Shown here one piece after another: positions 1 through 9,436 of a stretch of DNA of 64,000 bases. Within the stretch, counting starts at the first letter, position 1. Each line of letters opens with the position of its first letter. The DNA is from Agrobacterium vaccinii (lineage in GTDB: Bacteria > Pseudomonadota > Alphaproteobacteria > Rhizobiales > Rhizobiaceae), in assembly GCF_021310995.1 (NCBI RefSeq), contig NZ_CP054150.1, positions 3,052,501-3,116,500 of the forward strand, in the 5' to 3' direction. The notes under the pieces were generated by a model. The model worked only from the letters and a program-made list of their open reading frames with translations, ran no database searches and had not been told where the DNA came from. A program made the translations under genes and the position numbers.

Positions 1-836
<836 letters not shown>

Positions 837-1138
837 CCATTGATTATGTTCATCTTCATCGAAGATGAAGATGATACTTCTGTCCTCACGCGCCAAAGGC
901 GCTGCGGACGGACAAGTCACAGAAAGACGTGTAAATTAAATAGAGCCTTCAGCTCTCCAGCTTCTCGAAACAACAGTTTCCATGTGAAATCATGGATCTG
1001 TGATTGTTTTGGCCCAACACATCCTCATCTCGAGGGTGCCGTATGGCCAATTGGTGTCCCCTGTGAGCGTCAAGCGAACAGGACAAGGTACACCAATCAA
1101 CAAGCAATCATATGATCCATGCAAAGCATGGATCATAT
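837..1138 (+). other. 23S-5S internal transcribed spacer with two perfect hairpins
   Basis: No gene is visible in these roughly 300 bases. Two perfect stem-loops stand out: CATCTTCATC / GATGAAGATG around a GAA loop at 851-873, just past the mature 23S end, and CATATGATCCATGC / GCATGGATCATATG around an AAA loop at 1109-1139. In alphaproteobacteria such spacers carry RNase III/E processing structures, and these are the obvious candidates (inference). Confidence 0.7.
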
Positions 1139-1282
1139 GTTGCGTTTTGCCGACCTGGTGGTTATTGCGGGGCGGCTGCACCCGTTCCCATTCCGAACAC
1201 GGCCGTGAAACGCCCCAGCGCCAATGGTACTCCGTCTTAAGACGCGGGAGAGTAGGTCGCTGCCAGGTCTGCAAAACGCAAC
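1139..1282 (+). other. Perfect 12-bp inverted repeat flanking 5S (precursor processing stem)
   Basis: GTTGCGTTTTGC at 1139-1150 is exactly complementary to GCAAAACGCAAC at 1271-1282. The arms sit one base outside the mature 5S on each side, so in the precursor they would extend helix I of 5S into a stem of about 19 pairs. This looks like a processing signal for releasing 5S from the ribosomal precursor. Confidence 0.75.
1152..1269 (+). rRNA. rrf: 5S ribosomal RNA
   Basis: This is a 118-base 5S gene. Terminal helix GACCTGG (1152-1158) pairs with CCAGGTC (1263-1269), and the conserved core CCCATTCCGAACACGGCCGT lies inside. It follows 23S in the same transcript, as usual for rhizobia. Confidence 0.97.
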
Positions 1283-1328
1283 ACAAAACATCTTCTCAAC
1301 GCAAAAACAAACGGCCAAAAGGCCAGTC

Positions 1329-1356
1329 AAAGGCCGCTCACTACGCGGCCTTTTGT
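1329..1356 (+). terminator. Intrinsic terminator or attenuator after 5S
   Basis: AAAGGCCGC (1329-1337) pairs with GCGGCCTTT (1345-1353) around a 7-base loop and is followed by T and GTGTT. It lies between 5S and tRNA-fMet, so some read-through, or a separate promoter, must serve the tRNA. Confidence 0.75.
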
Positions 1357-1502
1357 GTTATAAAACGCAAAGACAATATCGGCGTACCACACTATGGTGC
1401 GCCCCTTACAGGAGACAGATCCTAACGGATTTGCTCCGGCAGTATGCATCACAGCCAAGCTGTGACGCAGTCGCGATAAATCCAATAGGGATTTACGCTT
1501 GG

Positions 1503-1579
<77 letters not shown>

Positions 1580-1655
1580 AATCATGACAACCTCCAAATC
1601 ACCCTATCCGCGAAGCTTGACCAAAATTCTGGTTCATCTTGTCACTATCGCATTC

Positions 1656-3173
1656 TCACGTGGTTGACTTCGCATGGGGTCTCAGCACTCCAAGCCCGCG
1701 CCATTCACGCACGTCCTGCTCTATCAAATCTTGAGCCGACTGCGGCCCTAGGCTGCCAGCTTCGTAGTCCTCTGGCGCGCCTCCTTTCGCCCACAGATCC
1801 AGGAAGGGTTGGACCGCCGCCCATCCGGCTTCAATGCCATCGGCACGTTGAAACAGGGTTTGATCGCCCATGAACAGCTCGTACAGCAGCGACTCGTACC
1901 CCGTCATCTTGCCGATATCGAATTGTTCGGCATAGCGGAAATCTAGCGAGACGGGGACGGTGTCTACTGACTGACCGGGTGATTTGATGGACATTTCCAT
2001 GCTGATGCCTTCGTCTGGCTGGACCTGAATGACGAGCCTGTTCGGGGGCAGTTTGGGCGTGACTTCCGTTTGGCGAAACTGGGCAAAGGGTACTTTTTTG
2101 AAGGTGACGACCACCTCTGTGTCCCGGGCAGCCATGGCTTTCCCAGTTCTGAGATAAAAGGGAACGCCTGCCCAGCGCCACGTGTCCGCGTACAGTTTGA
2201 GAGCCACGAATGTTTCCGTGGTGCTGGCGGGGGCGACGTCCATCGTGTCCCTGTAGGCGGGGACTTCAACGCCGTTGAGCGTTCCGGCCGTGTAGACGCC
2301 ACGTGCAGAATGGCTGGCGGCTTCTTCCGGTGTGTAAATGCGCAGCGCCTGGAGCACCTTGCTCTTTTCGTTGCGGATTGCCTCCGCGTCGAAGCTGTTC
2401 GGCGGCTCCATGGCGACCATTGCAAGCAACTGGAAAAGATGGTTCGGGACCATGTCACGCAGGGCACCAGTGGCATCGTAGAATTTGCCCCGTGACCCGA
2501 CATCCACAACCTCGGCGGCGGTGATCTGGACATGATCGATGTAGTTATTGTTCCAGAGTGACTCGATCATCATGTTGGCGAAACGCGCCGTCATGATGTT
2601 TTGGACGGTCTCCTTGCCGAGGAAGTGATCCAGCCGGTAGACCTGGCTCTCGGAGACGATGTTCAGGATTTTTGCATTCAGGGCGCGCGCCGAAGCGAGA
2701 TCGGTCCCGAATGGCTTTTCAATCGCCAGCCGTCTGAAAGCAGAATCGTTTTCAGTCACGAGACCATGCTGGCCCAGCTTCTCCACGATCGTTCCGAAAA
2801 ACTGCGGCGGCACTGCGAGGTAAAAGGCAGCGTTTCCTGATGGCGCTTGGGTCAGTCGAAGAGCGACCTCTGTAAAGACTTCGTCCTTTGTGAAGTCGCC
2901 GCTCACGTAGGAAATGCGCTGCTTGAGACGCAGCCATGCCGGATCGGCAGACAGCGGTTCTTTTCCGCCCAGCGTTGAGAGAAAGCCATCTAGCCTTTCC
3001 ACCAGCATCGCATCGTCACCTGGCTCGATACCGACACCAAGTATCTGGAGATCGTCTCCAACCAGTCCGCTGCGCGTGAGATTGACGAGGGACGGAATCA
3101 ACAGGCGACGGGTGAGATCGCCAGTGGCGCCGAAGATCACGAGTGTTACCGGAGGGGCAGGTGCAGCGTCCAA
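1656..3173 (-). CDS. zwf: Glucose-6-phosphate 1-dehydrogenase
   Basis: Oxidises glucose 6-phosphate to 6-phosphogluconolactone with NAD(P)+, the entry to the Entner-Doudoroff and pentose-phosphate routes; cytoplasmic. The 505-residue protein has the dinucleotide motif GATGDLTRRLL at residues 15-25, EKPFG at 152-156 and the active-site segment RLDHFLGKE at 180-188, with full family length. The start is TTG: the frame opens at a TAG 12 codons upstream, no ATG or GTG intervenes, and GGAG lies 8 bases before the TTG. The usual partners pgl and edd are not next to it; it stands beside the ribosomal operon, facing it tail-on. It may therefore be a second zwf copy in this genome (inference). No terminator is obvious downstream. 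Confidence 0.93.
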   Translation of the reverse strand: MDAAPAPPVTLVIFGATGDLTRRLLIPSLVNLTRSGLVGDDLQILGVGIEPGDDAMLVERLDGFLSTLGGKEPLSADPAWLRLKQRISYVSGDFTKDEVFTEVALRLTQAPSGNAAFYLAVPPQFFGTIVEKLGQHGLVTENDSAFRRLAIEKPFGTDLASARALNAKILNIVSESQVYRLDHFLGKETVQNIMTARFANMMIESLWNNNYIDHVQITAAEVVDVGSRGKFYDATGALRDMVPNHLFQLLAMVAMEPPNSFDAEAIRNEKSKVLQALRIYTPEEAASHSARGVYTAGTLNGVEVPAYRDTMDVAPASTTETFVALKLYADTWRWAGVPFYLRTGKAMAARDTEVVVTFKKVPFAQFRQTEVTPKLPPNRLVIQVQPDEGISMEMSIKSPGQSVDTVPVSLDFRYAEQFDIGKMTGYESLLYELFMGDQTLFQRADGIEAGWAAVQPFLDLWAKGGAPEDYEAGSLGPQSAQDLIEQDVREWRGLGVLRPHAKSTT

Positions 3174-3231
3174 GGCGAAATCTCCAACATTTTCAATCTG
3201 TGCTTTAACCTAGTTCAGCCTTCGGACAGGA

Positions 3232-3813
3232 TTATGTCTGATTCCAGCTTCTGATGACGGGCTCCTCCAGATTGTGTTCGTAACCGAGGACGCTGATACC
3301 AGTGGTATCAACAATGAAAAGCGACCCCGCTTCCGCGGTCAGCCCTAACCATCTGGCAGCGAGCACTCTTAGAAAATGGGAGCTGGAGAAAACCAGGATA
3401 CTGCCATTCGCAGATTTCAGTTTTGCGATGACATCATCTGCTCTTTTCTCGATATCTCTGGTCGATTCCCCGCCGGGGCAACCGTCGCGAAAGACGTTCC
3501 ATCTCGGTGCTTCGGCTTGGATGTCCTTGGTCGTTATGCCCTCATAACGCCCGTAGTCCCATTCGGCTAAATTGTTGTCTATCGCCGCACGGGAACCGAA
3601 GCCTGCGAGGTCACAGGTTTTGCGCGCCCGCTGGGAGGGGCTGGTATAAACGGCAGCGAAATCGAGCGCTGGCAGGCGCGCCGCCAACGTTTTGGCAGCC
3701 AACTCGCCGTTTTCCGTCAGTGGTATGTCGCTGCGCCCCGTGTGGCGACCAGAGAGAGACCATTCGGTCTCTCCGTGTCTGACGAGAACGATCTGCGGAA
3801 ATTTCGTACTCAT
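3232..3813 (-). CDS. Histidine phosphatase family protein (phosphoglycerate-mutase-like)
   Basis: A 193-residue member of the histidine phosphatase superfamily. The phosphorylated-histidine motif VRHGETEW is near residues 10-17, the WDYGRYEG segment typical of the branch is in the middle, and the second catalytic histidine is in SSSHFLRV. The substrate cannot be told from sequence; small sugar phosphates are common for this branch. I start at the ATG giving MSTKFPQ because AGGAAAG lies 7 bases upstream; a start 6 codons earlier has no such site. It lies between coaBC/yjbR and zwf on the same strand and could be part of a loose transcription unit with them. Confidence 0.85.
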   Translation of the reverse strand: MSTKFPQIVLVRHGETEWSLSGRHTGRSDIPLTENGELAAKTLAARLPALDFAAVYTSPSQRARKTCDLAGFGSRAAIDNNLAEWDYGRYEGITTKDIQAEAPRWNVFRDGCPGGESTRDIEKRADDVIAKLKSANGSILVFSSSHFLRVLAARWLGLTAEAGSLFIVDTTGISVLGYEHNLEEPVIRSWNQT

Positions 3814-3877
3814 CGCTCTGCTTTCCTGCACAAATGATTTTCGTCATTGATCTTACGTTGTCCGAAGACCGGGTCGC

Positions 3878-4237
3878 TCACGTCAACACGATGCCCAGCT
3901 CTGCTCGTAACTTCCTCGTCAACCCCGACGCAACCAACGCATAGGATCGTTGGACATAATGCTCTATCTCTTCGGGTTCGAGCGGCGCTTGGTCGGAAAT
4001 CGAAATCCATTTGCGTTTAGCGAAATAGGGCGCCTGTCCAATCCCGTCCAGCGACGTCAGAATTTCGAAGCTCTCCTCGGAACACTTGATGACAAGGCGC
4101 CAATTTTCCCGCTCTCCGAGAACGGCAAAGACCTTGTCTCCCACTTTCGCGACATGGGAATCCCATTGGTCAACGAAGGTGACACCGGGCCATGTTCCCA
4201 AAAGTGCATCGAACCCATCTCGGTCAAAAATCGTCAT
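3878..4237 (-). CDS. MmcQ/YjbR family protein
   Basis: A 119-residue protein of the MmcQ/YjbR fold. The WPG..FVDQWDSHVAKVGDKVFA opening and the IKCSEE and APYFAKRKWISI segments fit that family. Members are small cytoplasmic proteins with a CyaY-like fold often described as DNA-binding, but no precise role is established and I do not assign one. Its ATG overlaps the coaBC stop codon (ATGA, 4 bases), so the two are almost certainly translationally coupled and co-transcribed. Confidence 0.85.
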   Translation of the reverse strand: MTIFDRDGFDALLGTWPGVTFVDQWDSHVAKVGDKVFAVLGERENWRLVIKCSEESFEILTSLDGIGQAPYFAKRKWISISDQAPLEPEEIEHYVQRSYALVASGLTRKLRAELGIVLT

Positions 4238-5439
4238 GCCAATCTATCCGCAATCAGTGCGGCGAGGCGCTTTGCCACGTCGGTCTTGTCGAGATCGGGC
4301 CATGCCTCGACGCCATCTGCCGAGATGATTTTCACACTGTTGCGATCACCGCCCATTATGCCCGTCGTCGCTGAAACGTCATTGGCGACGATGAGGTCGG
4401 CGCCCTTGCGCGTGAGCTTGGCTCGCCCGTTCGTTTCGACATCCTGAGTTTCTGCAGCAAAGCCGATGACTATTTTCGGCCTCTTCGCATGGTGGCCAAT
4501 GGTTTTGAGAATATCGGGATTTTCGACCATGTGCAGGGCGGGAGGCTGGCCGTCCGGTTGCTTCTTGATCTTCTGATCGACCGCCGTAGCCACCCGCCAG
4601 TCAGCGACGGCTGCAACCATCACCGCAATATCAGCGGGCAGATGGGAAAGAACCGCATCAAGCATCTCCTCGGCACGTTCGACGTGAACGGTGTTGACGC
4701 CCGCCGGATCGGCAATCGTGACGGGGCCTGAGACGAGCGTTACCTCTGCGCCGAGTTCCGCCAACGCTGCCGCAATGGCATGGCCCTGCTTGCCGGAGGA
4801 GCGGTTGGCGATGTAGCGGACGGGGTCGATCGGCTCATGCGTCGGGCCTGACGTGACGATGGCTTTTTTGCCTGCCAGCGGCTTCGGTCTGTCGTCCAGG
4901 AGTGTTTCGACGGCATCGACGATCTGCAAGGGTTCGGCCATGCGGCCAAGGCCGGCCTCGCCTTTTTCCGCCATCTCGCCTGCCATGGGGCCGATGAAAC
5001 GGATGCCATCGGCTTTCAAGGTTTCGATGTTGCGCCGGGTGGCCTTGGCGGTCCACATTTTGGGGTTCATGGCGGGTGCGATGAGCACCTTGCGATCTGT
5101 CGCCAGCAGAACGGTGGAGGCCAGATCATCGGCCAGGCCGCTGGCCATCTTCGCCATAAGGTCTGCGGTGGTAGGTGCGACCAGCACCAGATCACAGTCC
5201 CGCGCCAGCCTGATATGGCCGACATCCTGTTCGTCCTGGCGCGAAAACAGTTCGGTAAAGACATGGGTGGCCGAGAGGGCGCCGACGGCAAGCGGTGTGA
5301 CGAATTCCTGCGCGCCACGCGTCATGACGGGCGTTACCTTCGCGCCGCGCTCCTTCAGACGACGGATGAGATCGAGGCTCTTATAGGCTGCGATGCCGCC
5401 GGAGATGATGAGAAGAATATGCTTGCCCGAAAGTGCCAT
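4234..5439 (-). CDS. coaBC: Bifunctional phosphopantothenoylcysteine decarboxylase / phosphopantothenate-cysteine ligase
   Basis: Carries out two consecutive steps of coenzyme A synthesis: ligation of cysteine to 4'-phosphopantothenate (C-terminal CoaB domain) and flavin-dependent decarboxylation (N-terminal CoaC domain). The 401-residue protein begins MALSGKHILLIISGGIAAYK, the flavoprotein start; PAMNPKMW is the CoaC signature, and SGPTHEPIDPVRYIANRSSG marks the CoaB domain. A longer frame runs 55 codons upstream, but it covers a repeat-like intergenic element and has no family similarity, so I reject it. It heads a two-gene unit with the YjbR-like gene. Confidence 0.96.
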   Translation of the reverse strand: MALSGKHILLIISGGIAAYKSLDLIRRLKERGAKVTPVMTRGAQEFVTPLAVGALSATHVFTELFSRQDEQDVGHIRLARDCDLVLVAPTTADLMAKMASGLADDLASTVLLATDRKVLIAPAMNPKMWTAKATRRNIETLKADGIRFIGPMAGEMAEKGEAGLGRMAEPLQIVDAVETLLDDRPKPLAGKKAIVTSGPTHEPIDPVRYIANRSSGKQGHAIAAALAELGAEVTLVSGPVTIADPAGVNTVHVERAEEMLDAVLSHLPADIAVMVAAVADWRVATAVDQKIKKQPDGQPPALHMVENPDILKTIGHHAKRPKIVIGFAAETQDVETNGRAKLTRKGADLIVANDVSATTGIMGGDRNSVKIISADGVEAWPDLDKTDVAKRLAALIADRLA

Positions 5440-6147
5440 GATGCCGACCGAATTCCTGTTTGATGCGAAACCTAAGCCCTTGGCTTTCAAAGTGCAATCG
5501 CGTGGGCGCGGTCCACCCTCATGCTGAGGCGCTTTGGCCAAAGACCAAAGCCTCGAAGCATCCGTTCCGCAGCCCTCGTCCTTCAAAGGTCGCTTCGCGC
5601 CCACCTCTCCTTCGACAGGGCTCAGGGTGATGGATGAGGACTGCTAACGTTCAAGATACGCTTCGCCGTTCACGCGGTGCGATGCACCCGTGTTCTGTTT
5701 CATTTCAACCCGGAGAACACACGCAAATGCGGGAGATGTCTCTGGTATGGTGGTGTCGTTGGCGTCCGCATTTGCGTGGCCTCTGGTCTTTCGTTCTTGC
5801 AGCCATGTCTTGCCCAGACCGGACCGTGAATGATCCGGGCTGAGCGTGACAGGCAGTATCCGCCGAACCGTTTCGCCTCGCCCAGTCCGAAAGCCGTGAA
5901 TGGTCTTTCGCGTCGAGAAAATCAGGTCCACCGGGCTTACCCTGACATGGTATTCCTGATGTCTGGCCGCACGTCTGCGCCCACCCACCAGCCTTCACCA
6001 CCTCAATGTCTCGCGAAACAGCTCCGCGGCGAAAGTGGGAGGATTGTAGGCATGGGTCAGATGGCCGTGGAGAAAAGTTTTTTGACTTTTTTTGGTTTTC
6101 ACGGATTTTCTGAGACGGCTGCTATCCGGGGTCTTTCACTTTCACAT
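5440..6147. other. 700-base stretch without a convincing gene; inverted repeats
   Basis: This region holds the coaBC upstream sequence and the space behind deoA. An imperfect hairpin at 5521-5561 (ATGCT...AGCAT ends, CTTTGG/CCAAAG core) is followed by CCTTCGACAGGGCTCAGGGTG (about 5612-5632), a sequence type seen in dispersed rhizobial intergenic repeats. A perfect 13-bp inverted repeat, CACGCAAATGCGG (5720-5732) and CCGCATTTGCGTG (5766-5778), spans 33 bases. A minus frame of 114 codons (5644-5988, GTG start) is open, but I recognise nothing in it and it has no clear ribosome site. Confidence 0.5.
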
Positions 6148-7461
6148 TCAGCCTATGCGACCCGCGATCATCGGGCTCGAAGATACGGGCTCGTGTGCGG
6201 TCGTGTAGATCGTCGATACCGCCGCCACTGCCTTGTCCGCATCGTCCTGCGTTGCCGCATGAACCATCGCAATCGGCTGACCCTTCTCCACCTTTGTTTC
6301 CAAGGGCAGAATATGTGACATACCGACACGATGATCGATGACATCGCTGGGATGGCGGCGACCGCCGCCAAGGCCGACCACGACCATGCCGAGATCGCGC
6401 GTCGTCTGGCAGGAGGACAGAAAACCGGTTTCTGTTGCCAGAACCGGCGCGATATAGGGGGCCGGTTTGAGATAGTCGCCCGACTTTTCGATGAAATCCG
6501 AGGGGCCGCCAAGGGCTCTGATCATCTGGCCGAAACGCTCCATGGCCGCACCGGAGGCAAGCGCCTTGCGCGCCAAAGCTTCGCCTTCGATGAGGCTGGT
6601 GACGAGGCCAGATTGCATGAGCATTTCAGCGGCGAAGGCGAGAACCAGTGTTTCGATGCGGGTTCCGGCCTTTTTGCCGCTGAGAAAATCCAGGCAATGC
6701 ACGATTTCCAGCGCGTTGCCTGCGGCATCGGCAAGCGGCTCGTTCATGTCTGTGATGAGAGCGGAGGTTTTGACGCCTGCGCCATTGGCGACTTCTACGA
6801 GTGAGCGTGCCAGTTGCTCGGCCTCGTCGGCGCATTGCATGAAGGCGCCATTGCCGAATTTGACGTCCAGCACCAGCGTTTCAAGGCCCGCGGCGAGCTT
6901 CTTCGACAGGATGGAGGCGGTGATCAGGGGAACGGAATCCACCGTCGCGGTTACGTCTCTGATGGCATAGAGCCGCTTGTCGGCGGGGGCGAGATCGCCC
7001 GTCTGGCCGATGATGGCGCAGCCTACGTCTTTGACCGTGCGGCGAAACAGGGCCTCTTCAGGCATGATATCATAGCCTGGTATGGATTCGAGCTTGTCCA
7101 GCGTGCCGCCGGTGTGGCCAAGGCCACGGCCTGAAATCATCGGCACGGCCAGACCGCAGGCGGCAACGATGGGGGCGAGCATGAGCGAGACATTGTCGCC
7201 CACGCCGCCGGTGGAGTGCTTGTCGGCAATGGGCTTGCCGATATCGGCCCATGAGAGAACATCGCCGCTGTCACGCATGGCCAGCGTCAATGCAACGATT
7301 TCATCGCGGCGCATGCCGCGAAAGAACACGGCCATGGCGAAGGCTGCGGCCTGCCCTTCGGAAATCGAACCTTTGGACAGACCGGAGATGAAGGCGGAAA
7401 TCTCATCCGCCGTCAGCACCTGCCCATCGCGTTTGCGGCGGATGATTTCCTGCGGGATCAT
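6148..7461 (-). CDS. deoA: Thymidine phosphorylase
   Basis: Splits thymidine or deoxyuridine with phosphate into the free base and 2-deoxyribose 1-phosphate; cytoplasmic. The 437-residue protein has the family's phosphate-binding signature ADKHSTGGVGDN near residues 83-94, the GRGLGHTGGTLDKLES loop, and the C-terminal pyrimidine phosphorylase domain. It is the last gene of the nucleoside operon, 6 bases after deoC. Together with deoC it feeds deoxyribose into central metabolism. Confidence 0.95.
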   Translation of the reverse strand: MIPQEIIRRKRDGQVLTADEISAFISGLSKGSISEGQAAAFAMAVFFRGMRRDEIVALTLAMRDSGDVLSWADIGKPIADKHSTGGVGDNVSLMLAPIVAACGLAVPMISGRGLGHTGGTLDKLESIPGYDIMPEEALFRRTVKDVGCAIIGQTGDLAPADKRLYAIRDVTATVDSVPLITASILSKKLAAGLETLVLDVKFGNGAFMQCADEAEQLARSLVEVANGAGVKTSALITDMNEPLADAAGNALEIVHCLDFLSGKKAGTRIETLVLAFAAEMLMQSGLVTSLIEGEALARKALASGAAMERFGQMIRALGGPSDFIEKSGDYLKPAPYIAPVLATETGFLSSCQTTRDLGMVVVGLGGGRRHPSDVIDHRVGMSHILPLETKVEKGQPIAMVHAATQDDADKAVAAVSTIYTTAHEPVSSSPMIAGRIG

Positions 7462-7467
7462 GCGAGA

Positions 7468-8241
7468 TCAATATCCGCTGGCGTACTTGGCCGGTTCGCC
7501 GCCGCCCAGCACGTTCAAGATATCGTCCAGAATGCCGGATGCGCCGAAGCGGAAGGTAGAGGGCATGGCCCAGTTGGGCTGCATGATGGTTTCCGCCAGA
7601 CGCAGATAGAGCGTTGCATCTTCCACCGTGCCGATGCCGCCGGCGGGCTTGAAGCCCACCTTCTTCTTGCTGTCGCGGATAGACTGCAACATGATGTCGG
7701 CGGCTTCCAGCGTTGCGTTGACCGTGACCTTGCCGGTGGAGGTCTTGATGAAATCGGCACCCTCGGCAATGGCGATTTCAGAGGCGCGGCGGATGAGTGC
7801 CTTGTCCTTCAACTCGCCGGTCTCGAGAATGACCTTCAGCAAGACAGGCGCGACACAGGCCTTACGGACGGCAGCGACCATCTCCGAAACCGCATTTTCA
7901 TCGCCTGCTATGAATTTCCTGTAGGGAATAACCAGATCGATTTCATCGGCGCCATCGGCAATGGCGCGTTCGGTCTCGCCGACCACGGTTGCGACATCAA
8001 GATCGCCGGATGGGAAATTGACGACGGTTGCGATGCGGATCGAGTGATCCTTGCCGAAGGCGGCACGAGCCTGCGCCACGAAGCGCGGCCAGATGCAGAT
8101 GGCAGCTGTCGTGCCGTATTGCGTGTGGGCTTTCTGGCACAGGGCGGCGATCTGCTCCGGCGTGCAGTCTTCCTTGAGATTGGTGAGGTCCAGCAAGGAC
8201 AAGGCGAGAGCGGCGGCTTCGCGCGGGCGCTGAAGTTCCAT
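7468..8241 (-). CDS. deoC: Deoxyribose-phosphate aldolase
   Basis: Cleaves 2-deoxyribose 5-phosphate into glyceraldehyde 3-phosphate and acetaldehyde, the final step of deoxyribonucleoside breakdown. The 257-residue protein carries the Schiff-base lysine in GADFIKTSTGK and the KPAGGIGT phosphate loop. I start at the ATG at 8241: AGGAGG lies 9 bases before it. A TTG two codons earlier would overlap the punA stop but is too close to the same site. A phosphopentomutase, needed to convert the 1-phosphate to the 5-phosphate, is not in this cluster. Confidence 0.95.
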   Translation of the reverse strand: MELQRPREAAALALSLLDLTNLKEDCTPEQIAALCQKAHTQYGTTAAICIWPRFVAQARAAFGKDHSIRIATVVNFPSGDLDVATVVGETERAIADGADEIDLVIPYRKFIAGDENAVSEMVAAVRKACVAPVLLKVILETGELKDKALIRRASEIAIAEGADFIKTSTGKVTVNATLEAADIMLQSIRDSKKKVGFKPAGGIGTVEDATLYLRLAETIMQPNWAMPSTFRFGASGILDDILNVLGGGEPAKYASGY

Positions 8242-8243
8242 GC

Positions 8244-9044
8244 TCAATTTCCTCCTGAAATCATTTCCGTTAAGATCGCGGCCAGTCTCTTGCCGCCTAT
8301 GGGCGCCATGTCTTTGGTTTCTTCATGGCTCAGTTCGGCCCCGGTCATTCCGGCACCGTAATTGGTAATAACGGAAGCGGCGGCAACGCGCATCCCGAAA
8401 AAGCGGGCAAGGATGACTTCCGGCACGGTGGACATGCCGACGGCATCCGCACCCAGCGTGCGCGCCATGCGGATTTCTGCCGGGGTTTCGAAGCTTGGAC
8501 CGGAGAACCACATATAGACGCCCGAAAACAGCGGCACGGTGGCGCGGATGGCAGCGTTGCGCATGGCAATCGACAGATCCGCATCATAAGCGCTGGTCAT
8601 GCCGACGAAGCGGCTGTCGCTCTCCTCGCCAATCAGCGGGTTCATGCCGGAATAATTGATGTGATCGGTGATCTGCATGACCGATCCGGGTGGCATGTCC
8701 TGGCGAACAGAGCCCGCGGAATTCGTGAGAATCAGCGATTGGACACCGATGCCCGAGAGAGCCTCGATGGCCGGGCGCATGGCGCTGGCATTGCCCTGTT
8801 CGTAATAATGGACGCGACCGGCCAGCATGAGGATGGGCTGCCCACCGAGATATCCCGCCACCATTTCACCCGCATGGCCGGAAACGGCGCTTTCGGGAAA
8901 ACCGGGAATATCGGCATAGGGAATGCGGATGGGGTCGGTCACCTCGTCCACCAGAGAACCCAGACCGGAGCCGAGAACCACGGCGGTGCGCGGCATCAGC
9001 CCGTTCAGCCTGTCCACGAGGACGTCGATGATCGCGTGATCCAT
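8244..9044 (-). CDS. punA: Purine nucleoside phosphorylase (trimeric type)
   Basis: Phosphorolyses purine (deoxy)nucleosides to base and (deoxy)ribose 1-phosphate. The 266-residue sequence shows LGSGLGSLVDEV near the N terminus, the WFSGPSFETPAEIR active-site segment and TNYGAGM near the C terminus, all marks of the PNP/MTAP family of trimeric enzymes rather than hexameric DeoD. The ATG shares one base with the cdd stop (TGATG); a TTG codon one position upstream is a possible alternative start. Sits between cdd and deoC in the operon. Confidence 0.93.
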   Translation of the reverse strand: MDHAIIDVLVDRLNGLMPRTAVVLGSGLGSLVDEVTDPIRIPYADIPGFPESAVSGHAGEMVAGYLGGQPILMLAGRVHYYEQGNASAMRPAIEALSGIGVQSLILTNSAGSVRQDMPPGSVMQITDHINYSGMNPLIGEESDSRFVGMTSAYDADLSIAMRNAAIRATVPLFSGVYMWFSGPSFETPAEIRMARTLGADAVGMSTVPEVILARFFGMRVAAASVITNYGAGMTGAELSHEETKDMAPIGGKRLAAILTEMISGGN

Positions 9045-9433
9045 CAATCCAACTCTGTCTTGAAGCTGAAGGGCAGGAGCTCGTCCATGGTCATGACCTT
9101 TTGTACGCCCGCTTCGTCACAGAGATAAATCTTCGTATCGGCAGAGGCGAATTCCGCAATCTTCTGGCGGCAACCGCCGCAGGGCGGGCAGAGCGCCAGC
9201 TTTTCGGCAATGACGGCGATTTCCGTGATCTTCTTTGCCCCGCCCATGATCATGGCACTGATGGCAGACGGCTCCGCGCACCAGCCTTGAGGAAAGGACA
9301 GGTTCTCGATATTGGCGCCCTTGTAAATCTGGCCGTCTTCGGCACGGATGGCGGCACCGACGGGGAATTTCGAATAGGGTGCGTGGGCAAAGGCCATGGC
9401 CTCGCGGGCGGCTTCAAAAAGCTCATGGGACAT
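9044..9433 (-). CDS. cdd: Cytidine deaminase
   Basis: Deaminates cytidine and deoxycytidine to uridine and deoxyuridine, making them substrates for DeoA. The 129-residue, short (tetrameric) form has the zinc site CAEPSA near residues 53-58 and CPPCGGCRQ, with the catalytic glutamate in CAE. The AAGGAG ribosome site lies inside the last codons of the upstream permease gene, 9 bases before the ATG, which suggests coupled translation. Confidence 0.95.
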   Translation of the reverse strand: MSHELFEAAREAMAFAHAPYSKFPVGAAIRAEDGQIYKGANIENLSFPQGWCAEPSAISAMIMGGAKKITEIAVIAEKLALCPPCGGCRQKIAEFASADTKIYLCDEAGVQKVMTMDELLPFSFKTELD

Positions 9434-9436
9434 GGT

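Noticed and set aside
5440..5640. Riboswitch or leader for coaBC
   Set aside because: The structures there look like a dispersed repeat, and no known riboswitch core could be recognised.
5644..5988. A minus-strand GTG frame of 114 codons in the deoA-coaBC gap
   Set aside because: No recognisable domain and no convincing ribosome site; it spans an inverted repeat. I keep it only as a note in the gap entry.
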